DNA of 64,000 bases, from the NCBI RefSeq assembly GCF_023856365.1, contig NC_064549.1:8697608-8761607 (forward strand). Reading direction: 5' to 3'. The stretch comes from Brienomyrus brachyistius (Eukaryota; Chordata; Actinopteri; Osteoglossiformes; Mormyridae). Below, piece after piece: positions 24,808 to 47,800 of this stretch. Position numbers and translations under genes: made by a program. The number at the start of each line of letters is the position of its first letter. Position 1 is the stretch's first letter. The notes beneath the pieces were generated by a model, which worked only from the letters and a program-made list of their open reading frames with translations, was not told the origin of the DNA and ran no database searches.

Positions 24808-25167
24808 AGGGGCGGCATGGTGGTGCAGTGGTTAGCACTGTTGCCTCACACCTCTGGGACTCGGGTTCGAGTCTCCGCCTGGTTCACGTGTGTGTGGAGT
24901 TTGCATGTTCTCCCCATGTCGTCGTGGGGTTTCCTCCGGGTACCCCGGTTTCCCCCCACAGTCCAAAAACATGCTGAGGCTAATTGGACTTGCTAAATTG
25001 CCCGTAGGTGTGCGTGTGTGAGTGAATGGTGTGTGAGTGTGCCCTGCGATGGGCTGGCTCCCCATCCTGGGTTGTTCCCTGCCTCGTGCCCATTGCTTCC
25101 GGGATGGGCTCTGGACCCCCCACGACCCAGTAGGATAAGCGGTTTGGAAAATGGATGGATGGATGGA
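24808..25167 (+). mobile_element. Full-length SINE with a perfect 12-bp target duplication
   Basis: Starts AGGGGCGGCATGGTGGTGCA, contains the pol III-like GGTTCGAGTCTCC box B, a middle part shared by fish SINEs (GTTTGCATGTTCTCCCCATG) and a tail (AGGATAAGCGGTTTGGAAAA then GGATGGATGGAT). The host sequence TGTTGTGCAAGT is found exactly on both sides (24796-24807 and 25168-25179), the mark of LINE-driven insertion. Decayed relatives are at 32540-32790 and 38676-38721. Confidence 0.9.
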
Positions 25168-25403
25168 TGTTGTGCAAGTCTGATCAACACCTACATTTAA
25201 TGGAGGTTATTGCTACTGAAGGACGCTCTACAGTAACTAATAAAGGGTTCCCACTAATTTCCTAGCCTAGAAACACCAAAACACCTTGTCGATTAAAGAT
25301 ATTAAAAAGCACAATTATTCGTGTGTTATTAGTTTAAGCAGATCGTGCAACGCGCGTATTTGCATAAAGCGAATACAATCGCAGCGAGCGCATAATACGG
25401 AAA

Positions 25404-25422
25404 ACTACAAATCCCAGAATGC
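25404..25422 (+). promoter_or_regulatory. ZNF143/Staf site upstream of bace1
   Basis: ACTACAAATCCCAGAATGC is a nearly exact match to the SBS2 consensus ACTACAATTCCCAGAATGC bound by ZNF143. It lies about 770 bp before the bace1 ATG in a GC-rich stretch that probably holds the promoter (GAGAGGGAGGCGGAGAAGAG at about 25479-25498). Confidence 0.75.
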
Positions 25423-25529
25423 GTTGGGCACTGAGACGTACCGATTACCCTGGTTCAGCTTGGATGCTGACAGCCCCGAGAGGGAGGCGGAGAAGAGGGA
25501 AGAAACAGCAGATTGTATTCGGGGAGGAG

Positions 25530-25577
25530 ATGCGGATTATGGTGGACAGTAGGGCGGCAGGTTGTCCGTGTGACTGA
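25530..25577 (+). promoter_or_regulatory. Upstream ORF 1 in the likely bace1 5' UTR
   Basis: ATG at 25530 opens 15 codons (MRIMVDSRAAGCPCD) and stops at 25575-25577. Its place in the mRNA is inferred because the transcription start and any 5' UTR introns are unknown. Mammalian BACE1 is known to be held down by uORFs in its leader. Confidence 0.45.
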
Positions 25578-25580
25578 ACG

Positions 25581-25637
25581 ATGTCAGGACAGGCAACAGC
25601 ACCGAGAGTCGCCGGGTGTCCAGCCTCCGCTTTCTGA
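25581..25637 (+). promoter_or_regulatory. Upstream ORF 2 in the likely bace1 5' UTR
   Basis: ATG at 25581, three bases after the first uORF stop, encodes MSGQATAPRVAGCPASAF and stops at 25637. A third short frame, MHKNGIGA, lies at 25855-25881. If all are in the leader, ribosomes would meet several AUGs before the main start at 26173. Confidence 0.45.
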
Positions 25638-26172
25638 CACCCGGAGACATTTAAAGAGAGGTATTTTATTTTGCTCAGTTTTTAAATATTTTACTAATTT
25701 ATATTTTCATCCTCGTTGATCTGGTACTGGGAATTTCCCTATATTTTATATGTAATCTGGAGATTCGCAAATACAGGACTATATCACACAAATATGTTTT
25801 TGTTACATGTGTCAGTTTTACATGTTTTTAATATTGATCAGGGAGCGGGAGGTTATGCATAAGAACGGCATTGGGGCGTAAAAGGTGGCAGCACATTTCA
25901 AAATTTAAACTTAAGGACCACAGGAGGAAAACAGCAACATCGGGAAAAAATAATAGTCGGCTTTTTTTGCTCTTGTACAAAATAACGCATAATAATAACG
26001 GTGACGGTACTTGGATAACAGCATCTAAAATTTGCGCCGGACCTATAAACAGCAATGCTGCAATAATTATTACAGGCACCAAAAAGCACGGAGAAGGAAG
26101 AACAAGTTTGGGTTAAAAAATAAGGAAAAGGGCTAAAATAAGAGAAACACTTTGCACTGGAGACGTCTTAAG

Positions 26173-38118
<11,946 letters not shown>

Positions 38119-38675
38119 GGAGAGGTAAGGGGGTGAGGGGGTGGGACAGGGGGTGAGTGGCGTCACGGGAAATGAGGCAGGCCAGCACACTGGAAATAGA
38201 TGTTGTTTTGTACTGTTCTGATGTGCATATCGTCCAGTGGTGCGGGTCAACTTAAGGAGGCACCTAACGCATCAGAACGTAAGAACAAGCCAAGAGAGTA
38301 GAAGACTATATCTCCCTATATCATTACACGGGGAGGAGAAACTTCACTTTCCACTCCAGTTCAGATATCTAGGCAGCGGACTGCCTCACTGACCCGTGTT
38401 TTGGGGGAAGCGATTTTGACTGGGATTTTGGAAGAGCTACTATGAGCGTTTGTGCCCGATTTTGCACATGGGTAATGCTGCCTTGTATCTACAACAGAGA
38501 GATGGACTTTGGGGAATATCAATATGTTATTTGATTTTCACATCAGCAGTGCCAGCACCCTGTAGAAGAATGTCCCTCTGAAATAGAACAGAAATGCTAG
38601 TCGTACAACTTTTTCTTACATAAACATATGCAAGAACATATGTTTAAAGAATATCAACTATACTGGATTCTTAAG

Positions 38676-38721
38676 CCGCGACCCAGTAGGATAAGCGGTT
38701 TGGAAAATGGATGGATGGATT
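38676..38721 (+). mobile_element. SINE tail fragment in the bace1 3' UTR
   Basis: GCGACCCAGTAGGATAAGCG, GTTTGGAAAATGGATGGATG is the same 3' end as the SINE at 24808-25167, here as a 5'-truncated piece. Confidence 0.85.
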
Positions 38722-39027
38722 CTTAAGTTGATGTGATTTGGCACATATCTAGGTCTATTCAAGGGTTATTCATTCAAACTTTTAAGATGTACAGTCTTTA
38801 TATGCAACTGCACACCCCAACTGTTCAGTCCCCTCTTCGGTTATAGATATGAATAGTGTTGTGATTATAGCAAATAACATGTATAAATGTACACAAAAAG
38901 AATGATACATAGAGAAGTACATCTAAATGAAGTCTAATGAAGCCTGCAAGTTCATCTGGTCTGTTTGATTTGCTGTAAATAATTTGCCCTGGATCTCACT
39001 CAGGTGAACCTGACTGTACTGACATTC

Positions 39028-39033
39028 AATAAA
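39028..39033 (+). terminator. Likely bace1 poly(A) signal
   Basis: AATAAA about 910 bp after the stop codon, the first good signal downstream of the coding end. Choice among signals is inferred. Confidence 0.5.
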
Positions 39034-39427
39034 GTACATAATATAATCGTCTCGGAGTAATGACCTCACTAGATGATCCAGTTCTCCTGGCTCAGGGCAT
39101 GTCCATAAATGATTGTGCAAACAAGTCCCAGTTCATTCCAGTAAGAGTGTGACCTCCTTCTTTCATGAAAGAGAAAAATGCATCACGCTTACATCCCTGG
39201 AAACCATTCATCTACTAACCATTAATCCTGGTCACTGGGGAGACTGGAGCTCATCCCTGGCAGTACAGGACACATGGCTGCAGAAGATCCCTGCATGGGA
39301 AGCTGGTCTATCACAAGGCACACAAAACAGCCCATTTGGAGATGGCAGTTACCATAACTGCATGTCCGTGAACTGGAGCTTCCAGTTGTGACCACCATGA
39401 CAGGGGTGACATGCCATCTCTACACAC

Positions 39428-39690
39428 ACACACACACACACACACAGTCCATGCATTCCTATCTTTGAGGGGACTTTCCATTAATGTCTATGGCTGTAAC
39501 CCTAATCCCAACTATGATGACCTTAACCCCTACCCAGCCTTAACCTTAACCATAAGTAACCAAACTAAATACAAAACCTTTGGCATTTTTTGTGTTATTA
39601 ATTCATTCACAGATTTTCATAAAATTGAGGTTATCCTTATGGGGACCAAAAAAGGTAAGAAGTTACAGGTCCCCACAATGTAATAAATAC
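39428..39690 (-). mobile_element. GTGGGGACC-ended MITE, copy 1
   Basis: Contains CTAATCCCAACTATGATGAC, AACCATAAGTAACCAAACTA and ends CAGGTCCCCACAATGTAATA. The reverse complement matches 41465-41700 (TTGTGGGGACC, TAGTTTGGTTACTTATGGTT, CATGTTGGGATTAGAGTT). A CA tract (39421-39445) abuts it. A small piece of the family lies at 24340-24370. Confidence 0.85.
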
Positions 39691-40639
39691 AAACACACCC
39701 ACACCAATCACAATGGTGATTCAAGCCCCCAACTCAGCTGGTGTGAGGTAACAATTCTATCTAGTGAGCTACTCACTAGATATTTACACATATTAGATCA
39801 TTAGCTGTCCTAGTAACTCTGAGTAGCTGTTGTAAAAATATGCAACATGTATGTAGTTTGGGGGTAAATGCCCTGTGTTGCATGCAAAGGATGCGGGCAA
39901 TATGACATGAAGATTTCATAGGCACAGTGGGAGGAGCATAGGCACTGAGCCTCAGAGTAACGCAGCTGAGTAACTTGGGGGGTAAAGCAGATGCAACTTG
40001 CTATTTCATGCACTGTTTCGAAGGGCTTCTCTTGTTACAGGCACGAGCGTGTCGTAGAGGGACCCTGTCACTGGTTCAAAAAAAGAGAGTGTTGGCTCGC
40101 CGTTCGGATGGAAGTGATAAAATAAAGGCAGCAGCTTGCAGTCCCTGTATAACACCAACTGGATGTCACTACAACTTTATAGTATGGATGTAGGAGGCAA
40201 AAACTATAGTGAGAAATAAGTATCAGAAATGATGACCTTAAAATCAAACGGCAAAGCTGAACAGTACAACACCGGAACTCACTGGACACAGACCATCCAA
40301 TCTGGCACAAGATAATTCCCAGTAATCTACCTGCAGATGTTCCTCATAAGAGGAGCAGGGAAATTCCAAACATGCAGCTCTGAAAATCGGAAGCAAGAGA
40401 GATACATCATGACCAAAACTATAGTCAGTAAAGGACTGTAAGACGGCAGAAAGAATTGGGTCATGACTGGTATAGCCTTCAGCTGTATTTCTCAAAAAAA
40501 ATATATATGGGTAAGATGGATATCCCCAAGTTTCCATCTTTCCACCAGTTTGAAAACTTATTTTGGTTTGCAAACCAGGCATTGATAGATGTGCAATATA
40601 CAATCTTGTAAAACAAAATATGACAGAGCCCCTTAGACC

Positions 40640-41020
40640 AGGAGAAATAGAGCAACATCATGAAGATTCTCTCCCTTGACATCTCCAATGTGTTTAACAC
40701 CCTTCTGCCTTCCCTGCTGGTGGAAAAGCTCAAGGAGATGCAAGCTGAGGACGCCATGGCAACCTGGATCATAGATTACATCACTGACAGGCCACAGTCC
40801 ATCCAGTGTAAGGGACACCATTACTGTTTACTCTGTACGCCGCTGACTTCACACTCTGATCCGTGCCATTTGCAAAAGTGCTCTGATGATCCTGTGATTA
40901 TGGGATGTAGCAGTGAAGGATGAGGAGTAAAGGATATTGTGCTTGGTGTTATTTGTATTTCTGATGACGCTGGACAACAGAAATTTCTCCCTGGGGATCA
41001 GGTTCCTTCTTTTCTTAGGT
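40640..41020 (+). mobile_element. Rex1/Babar-like LINE reverse-transcriptase fragment
   Basis: A frame (40660-40923) reads ILSLDISNVFNTLLPSLLVE and MATWIIDYITDRPQSIQ, matching the FLDFSSAFNT-LLxEKL-WIxDYLTDRPQ blocks of Rex1/CR1-type reverse transcriptases. CHLQKCSDDPVIMGCSSEG then corresponds to the catalytic CHLQKFSDDTAIVG block, with the segment between shortened. The rest of the element is missing. A 3' tail with TCTCCCTGGGGATCA follows. Not active. Confidence 0.85.
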
Positions 41021-41464
41021 TAATCAATACTTCTAAAATGTGTGTGGGCCTTGTGATTGACAGTCATCTATCTGTCTAGGTACAATATAACTAAATAACG
41101 TACGGGGTGGGAAGTAGAACGCATTGTGAAAGAGATGGACTATTACCTCAAAGACGATGACCAAATTAGACGTAAAGGTAACAGAGGAAATAGTAAAATT
41201 ATTAAGTGAAAAAAGTTGAAAGTTGCATTTTAAGTATCAAATACTTTTATTTCTTATATGATTGAGGATATTTAATCCCTTTATTCTATATCATCTTATG
41301 TGTAAGGCTCTGCTCTGCTCTTTTGCTGTCCTTAGGTTCTGCAGGTAATGAACTACAGGGGTCTGTCGCCTGACTTTCTCTTTGCTGGGTGATTCAGGCC
41401 GTTACTGCTAGGCATCTCATTCAGTGCTCACACCAGCCGGCACCTAATGCACTTTTGAAATTTG

Positions 41465-41700
41465 TACATTGTGGGGACCAGATTTGCGGGGACATTTTTA
41501 TCATTATATTTTGTCAGTTATATAAAAAATGCAATTAAAAAACTAAAAATACCAAACGCATTTAGTTTGGTTACTTATGGTTAAGGTTAGGGCTGGGTAG
41601 GGGTTAAGGTCGTCATGTTGGGATTAGAGTTTTCCCCATAGAAATGAATGGAGGGTCCCCACAAACATATAATTACAAATATGTGTCTGTTTGTTTGTGT
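41465..41700 (+). mobile_element. GTGGGGACC-ended MITE, copy 2 (inverted)
   Basis: Starts ATTGTGGGGACCAGATTTGC and ends GGAGGGTCCCCACAAACATA. See copy 1 at 39428-39690; the two lie in opposite orientation about 1.8 kb apart, with the LINE fragment between. Confidence 0.85.
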
Positions 41701-42726
41701 GTGACCGAGAGAAGAGAACAAATAGGAACAGTGAGGATGATGTATTGTGGACAGTCAGACTAAAATCATATAGTGACTACCAGGTTTAATATTTCCCTTA
41801 TAATAATAAGTTTGGGCTCCAGGCTTCCTGGTGACCCTGACTAGGATGAGCGATTGAAAGATAATATAATCATAAAAATATAATGTAATAAGTTCCCATA
41901 ATAATTATTATGGGTTAGCATTCTGTCTAGGGTGTCCGCCCTGTGTTTCCTAGGATAGACTGCAAGCTCATCACAACCCAGTACTGCATATGTGGTATGA
42001 ATTATTAGTAGGCGGATGGATGACGATCATTTCTTTAGTTTAATAGGGGCAATTCGCATCCTTATGAGCCATTTATTAAAGAAAGAAATGCAATTTGTAA
42101 TTATGTTCCATCGTTTTATTGACACACTAATGCCTCATATGCAAAACACGGTGATTTGCGGGCTATATAGTACAATCATACAACCTTAAAACGGCTGAGA
42201 CATACATAAAATTAATACTTTCACATACTACAGCTCAGCGACTGTGACACCCCACCCCTTGTCACTTTTTGTCTATATGTTGCATTGTGGTCCTGGGGGA
42301 ACGTTATTTCGTCTATACCTGCATATGTATGGTATTATAATAAAGCCCAGCTGACTTACCTATTTAGGTAGGCAACAGGTGTCAAGCGGGGTATTCAATT
42401 CCCACTCAAAAACTGTGATGCCCCCAACATAAACACAGGTCATCTAAATAACCAGTAAACGGAATAGTACATTTGGGAGGAATTCCGGTTTTTCATAATT
42501 TGGTGCTTTTGGTGGCGTTTCAAGAAAGGCACTATTTATAGTGTAATTTACTTATATATTACATATAAGTCATCCTTGCGCCCCCCTGTGGTTCAATTAC
42601 GTTTTATTCATTGCGTTAAATATTTAAGTTTCAATTAACCAGAAAAGGCAACCAAAACGCAGTGGCGTCATGTTAGCTAAAATATTACGTATTTATCTGT
42701 TGTCTCTGTTTTTAAAGGCACCATCT

Positions 42727-42761
42727 GTGTGTGTGTGTGTGTGTGTATGGGGGGGGGGGGG
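42727..42761 (+). repeat. (TG)n then poly-G
   Basis: A TG tract followed by a run of G directly upstream of the pcsk7 CRE/ETS sites. Confidence 0.85.
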
Positions 42762-42764
42762 TTG

Positions 42765-42780
42765 CCGGAAGTGACGTCAC
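42765..42780 (+). promoter_or_regulatory. pcsk7 promoter: ETS site joined to a perfect CRE
   Basis: CCGGAAGTGACGTCAC combines an ETS/GABP core (CCGGAAGT) with a full palindromic CRE (TGACGTCA), a common composite in CpG-type, TATA-less promoters. Noncoding exon 1 would follow and end at 42946 (GCTAAG|GTAGGA); a second possible noncoding exon is 43384-43425. Confidence 0.75.
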
Positions 42781-42828
42781 CCCATGATTTGGTCGGACAA
42801 CGCGGAAGCACAAGTGCAGTTTGACGAC

Positions 42829-42891
42829 ATGGAGGGATCGGGCTTGAACAGCGAGACGTGCTATACTGTCAGCGGAAAGTTGTGCACCTGA
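42829..42891 (+). promoter_or_regulatory. Upstream ORF in pcsk7 exon 1
   Basis: GACATGG gives a strong Kozak start (G at -3 and +4) for a 20-residue frame, MEGSGLNSETCYTVSGKLCT, ending at 42891. A second four-codon frame (ATGAAAATATAA) follows at 42900-42911. Placement in the mRNA is inferred from the exon-1 donor at 42946/42947. Confidence 0.5.
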
Positions 42892-44810
42892 TCGTCAGAA
42901 TGAAAATATAACCTGCTGTTTGCTGTAAATAGTTCACGGCGCTAAGGTAGGAAATAGGTTTTGTTACGCGAGTGTTGCGCCGTTGATGTGACACCTCCAC
43001 GATTATACTGTAGCGTTGCTTGTCAAAGTAGCTTCAAAGCTTTGAGAATGACTAGGGTAGTTCATGAAAGTACAAAAGTATTCCAGTAAACTTTTCCGTG
43101 TCGGTTTTGGTTTGATTTTTACGTATTTTCCTTGCGTTTTTTCCTAGGCTTAGCAGGTTGTGGAAAAGAAGTTCCGATCCACTTGAAATATATTTATACA
43201 AACGATTGGGAAGATCCACTGTTTTACCAAGAACGTTAATATTTTACAGTAATGTCACGCAGCGAGCTGTTATATAAGAACCATATGTTTAGAAATTGGT
43301 CGACTCTGTCAACAAGGATTCGTTTTATTAAGACGAAAATCAAGTAATCTGGCAATATCTTTACTTCTGTTTTTCCCCAACAGACTTCGATAGAAGTTGA
43401 CTGACAAGTGTGACGTGAGCTAAAGGTGAGAGACATTACCGTATTCTGTTTGCATCTTTTTTTCGTACAGTTGATCAAATCAGAAAATAGTAGCTTCTGT
43501 GATTCCTGTAAGCCATCATGAACACATGGCTAACAAGTCAGTTTGATAGATATTCTACAAGAGCCCATTCATGTAGCATGATCAGAGTGAACATAGATAT
43601 GCAGTCACTGTTAGCTGACGTTACCTTATTTTCTCTTGTGAGCCTTTGTGAAAAGGCTTCACGTAATGCTAAGTTCACAATACACGATTTTTAAAGAAGT
43701 CAGATCACTGTACTGTTTACATCACACAACTTGTCGCCTTGTAATCGAGAGCCTTGTGGTTTACACACTATATGACTGACCAGCAACAGGGGGTCACTCA
43801 CTAAAAGACCTTTTGCCAAGAGGAATCGCTGATGAGTCTGTCTGGTCTCCAAACTACAAAATCATACGTGTGAATGACACTGGGAAATCACAGTTCTAGT
43901 TTCAGTGAACTACAAATTGTTAAAACACTGAAATAAAATGCAACATATGGTTGCAATTACAAACGCGCAGAAAATTAACCCTCGTATACATAGAACTTTC
44001 AGGGAACAAAATCACATTCCTTGGTCTTTAGTGACCCAGCATGTAAAATTTATATTGTGTGTGTGTGTGTGTCTGAATACCAAGAACAGTTTCTAAACAA
44101 ACTGTCTTTGGCTGTAGGTCGTCGCTGCACTCTGTTGGGTTGTGTGGTTAACAGTTCACACATAGCAAACTATTGGAGATGGGAAATTCAGGGCTAAAAT
44201 CGTTTAGTATGAACTTGCTTATGGAAGTAGCCTGTTGCCTACTAGACTTTCTGACATTGGGAAACATTGTGTTTCAGTGTATGCAATTTAGAAATTATAT
44301 AATTGTACTGAAATCAGTTGTTTTGGGCACCCTCAATCTAAAGGCAGTGAATTTGTCTTTAAGTTAGCATTAAAATATGCCACATGTAGGCTCATGTATT
44401 CCGAGATGGAGACTGTGAAATGCAACAGTAACTGCTAGCAGTGTTAACAGCTAGATGCCAGACATGTTTTGTGCCATCTTTCAAAATGGCAGCGTTGTTG
44501 ACAGTGTCATAATATGTTGAAGTTAGATTGCTGGGTAACTAGAGTTGCCAGTACCATTGCTGTGAAATTTGACCACCATTATGGAAATGTTGCACTCTCT
44601 CTGTATATTACTCACTATTTGTGTGTGTTTCTGTCTCTCTCTCTCATACTGCCTGTGTTCTTTCCTGCCATTTGGTCTTCATCTCTTGGGTTTTTCACTT
44701 GACTTATTCTGCAATCCCTTCTCTTGCTCTTCCTTCGGTGCTTCCCTATTCTCTTCCCCTCTGAGAAGGTCGATGAAGAGGAACAGAGTTGAGGAGGCGT
44801 GCTCAGTGTT

Positions 44811-47800
44811 ATGGCCTTTTCATTGTCGCACCTCCTCGCCCTCCTGTTGCCGCCGATACCCCTGCTCCTCCTAACGACCCTTAAGCTCCACCCGGGCTTC
44901 GGGTGGCCGGAAACCGGTGCCTGTGTGCCCGGGCAGTCCTGGGCGGTGCGACTGGGTGCCAGTGATGAGGACAGGCACAGACTGGACGACCTCGCCGAAG
45001 CCGTGGCCCAGGAGGCTGGACTTCAAAACTGGGGCCAAATCGGGCAGCTCGAGGGCCACTACCTGTTCTGCTACGGCCCCCATGGGCAGCCAGAGGAAAT
45101 CTCAGCAGCGGCAAAGGTGTTGGCTGCCCATCCCAATGTGGCCTGGCACTCTCAGGAGCAGCCCCTGCGCAGAGCCAAGCGGAGCATGGCATTTAACGAC
45201 CCCAGATACCCCAAGCAGTGGCATCTGGTGAGACGCAGCCTTTTCTCTGTGTAGCAGTCACGCTCGGGAGGAGTGCTGATGCCGTTGCCGTGTAGCACAA
45301 TAGCGCCGGCTTAGCCTAGCATTAGCATTGCGTTTCTGCTATATTTAGCGGAGCGTCACGTTCCTCCTCCACCCACCTGTGTGATGCTGTTTTTCTGGTT
45401 CTCTGCGACTAATCCTCGCCTCTCCTGCCTGGTAAATCCCCCCCCCCCCCCCCACCTACCAGCACAACGAAGTGAGAGCGGGGATGGATATCAACGTGAC
45501 GGGGGTGTGGGAACGTAACATCACGGGTTCTGGGGTCACCGTGGTTGTCGTGGACGACGGGGTTCAGCACACGCTGCAGGACATCCAGCCCAACTATGTG
45601 AGTCGCATATTCTGTCTGTTCATACTTCCTTGTGTCACATGTGGTATACAAGCCCTCTTTCAGGGACCGGCGCTTCTCCGAAATAACGCGGTGATCAAAA
45701 CAAACATGTAATGCCAGTATGCTAGTGTCAGTGGTTAAGGGTGTGAACTCACACCTGTATATGCTCGTAACTTTGTGGGTACTTACGTACATATTTGCGT
45801 AGATATAGCAAACGTGTAGTGGGATTTATATGTAGTTATGAGAAACTGGCTAGGAGTCTGTCTCGTAAACAGAAGATCACGGGTTTCTGTGCTGGCTGTG
45901 CCTTCCTGTGGGAGACTGTGAGCGGCTCAACGGGTTTGGCCCCCATGCCCGTGATCAGAAGGTTGCCAGATCGAATCCCAGGGCTGGCAGGCCGATTCTG
46001 CCATTTGGCCCCTGAGCAGGACCCTTAACCCCCAGACACAGAGGCGCTGCACGCTGGCTGACCCTGTGCTGTGCCCCCCCCAAGCTTGATTTCATAGACG
46101 GGTACAGAGCCGCTTTAAGGGCAGACGGGTACAGAGCCGCTTTAAGGGCAGATGGGTACAGAGACGCAGTACACATATACTGAGCTGGTGTTTTTGCACT
46201 TGCAACCGCACTGTTGGCTTGAATGAATCTGGCCAGGGGCGAACTGACCTATATGGGGGCCCTGGGTTGACATGGGTAGGGTCCCCTAAGGGGCCATTTG
46301 AGCAATTTTTTTGGAACCGACAGAGAAACCCGAGGGAAATAAAAATGATAGAATGTTAATAATTGGCTAATCAAAGCATGGGGTGCTAACTGATCAGGGT
46401 GGGGGCGGAAGTGCTGTCGATAATATTCGCTAATGGCGGGGGGGGGGGGGTGGTATCGCAGCTGCGGATTGGCCGAATGAAACGTACACTATGTAGCCAT
46501 AAGTATGTGGACACCCGCTTGGCCGGCATCTCATTATGAAACCAGCGGTAGTATTATGAAGTTGGTCAGTTGATTGTTGCTTCAATAGCACCTGCTTTGC
46601 TGGCAGAGCTTTCCGGTAGATGCTGGGACGTCGCCGGATTTGCGGCCACCGATTGTTGGGTGATCAGGGCCCTTTCTGTGAGCCCGGCTTGCCGACCACT
46701 TTACAATTGAACCTGTTCCCAGACATTTTGCCCTTCACAGTCATGTCACTTGTGTTTTTCCAGGGTAGCTCTAGCAGGGCAGCAATGTGGTAAACTCACT
46801 TGTTGGATAGATGGCGTCCTTTGATGGTGCCAAGTGGGGGGTCACTAACCTCTGCTGTACAACAGCCACCCATTCTGATGATGTGTGTTACAGGAAATCG
46901 TGTGACTCTCTGCTTAATTATGTACCTCTGTCAGCATTGGGTGTGGATTAGAGAGGAATTTCCACTCATCCATTGGGGTTTTTGCATACTTTTGGCCATA
47001 CGGTGTTAGTGTGTATTATTATGGATTATAATATTTTAGCCAAAATTGTTATAAAAATGGTTTGGAGCAGACGTTTGATCTATGTGCTTTACCAAAAAAA
47101 GAAAAAAAGTCGAGATCAGCAGGGGGGCCCTAGAGTGTGGGGCCCAGAGCTGTTAAACACCCCCCCCCTCACCCGGGTATTTTCAACCGAACGGCATCCT
47201 CTGGCAGGAAGTTTCTTTGTCACACCATTTTCTCTCACCTCTAGTTAATCCGCCCCTGCTGTATGTATTCAGGTACAGCCTGGTGGTTCCCCGCTTGCAG
47301 GACCAGACTGTTTCTGCCTAATAAGCTGCCCACTGAGTGTCTGTGTATATATTTATCTGCGTGTGTGTGTACAGTACTGTGCAGGGCTGGACTGAGATTT
47401 AAATAAAATAAGCCCTGGACTTTGGGGTCCCCCGTTATAAATACTGCCAGCCCATATACCTATCAACACGCCAGGAAAATGCTCAGTGCCCCAGATGGCC
47501 AGTCCAATTCCGCTACTGCATGTGAAAATGTTCAAAGCTATTTTTCTTGGCAGTAAGTGTATATTTGCTCAGACAAAAAGAAAGACACGATTTAACACAA
47601 GGACGTGTACAAATAAACAGTAACACAATTCAAACTATCAAGGATTTCTTAGGTTCTTCTTAGCTAGATGAGCACCTCTTTGGTTCCCAAACCTCTCTTC
47701 AGGGGCACCCTAGCCATTCCAGGTATTTATTACTTTTTACCTCCAGCTTTCTTAATTAATTAGTTACATAACTTAATGAGGTATTGATTAGTCAAATATG

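Larger units (their letters stand above)
22803..25380. other. Intergenic, repeat-dominated region before bace1
   Basis: Contains a possible poly(A) signal AATAAA at 22906-22911, the TTCC array, a Tc1 relic, CA repeats and a young SINE. No gene apart from the relic transposon could be supported. The poly(A) signal could belong to the T-box transcript, which would need a stop codon upstream of it that I could not place. Confidence 0.6.
39034..42760. other. Intergenic region between bace1 and pcsk7
   Basis: About 3.7 kb without a supported gene. It holds a L2-like fragment (about 39210-39370), an inverted pair of MITEs (39428-39690 and 41465-41700) and a LINE fragment between them. The rest is AT-rich unique sequence in which I see no exon. 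Confidence 0.6.
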
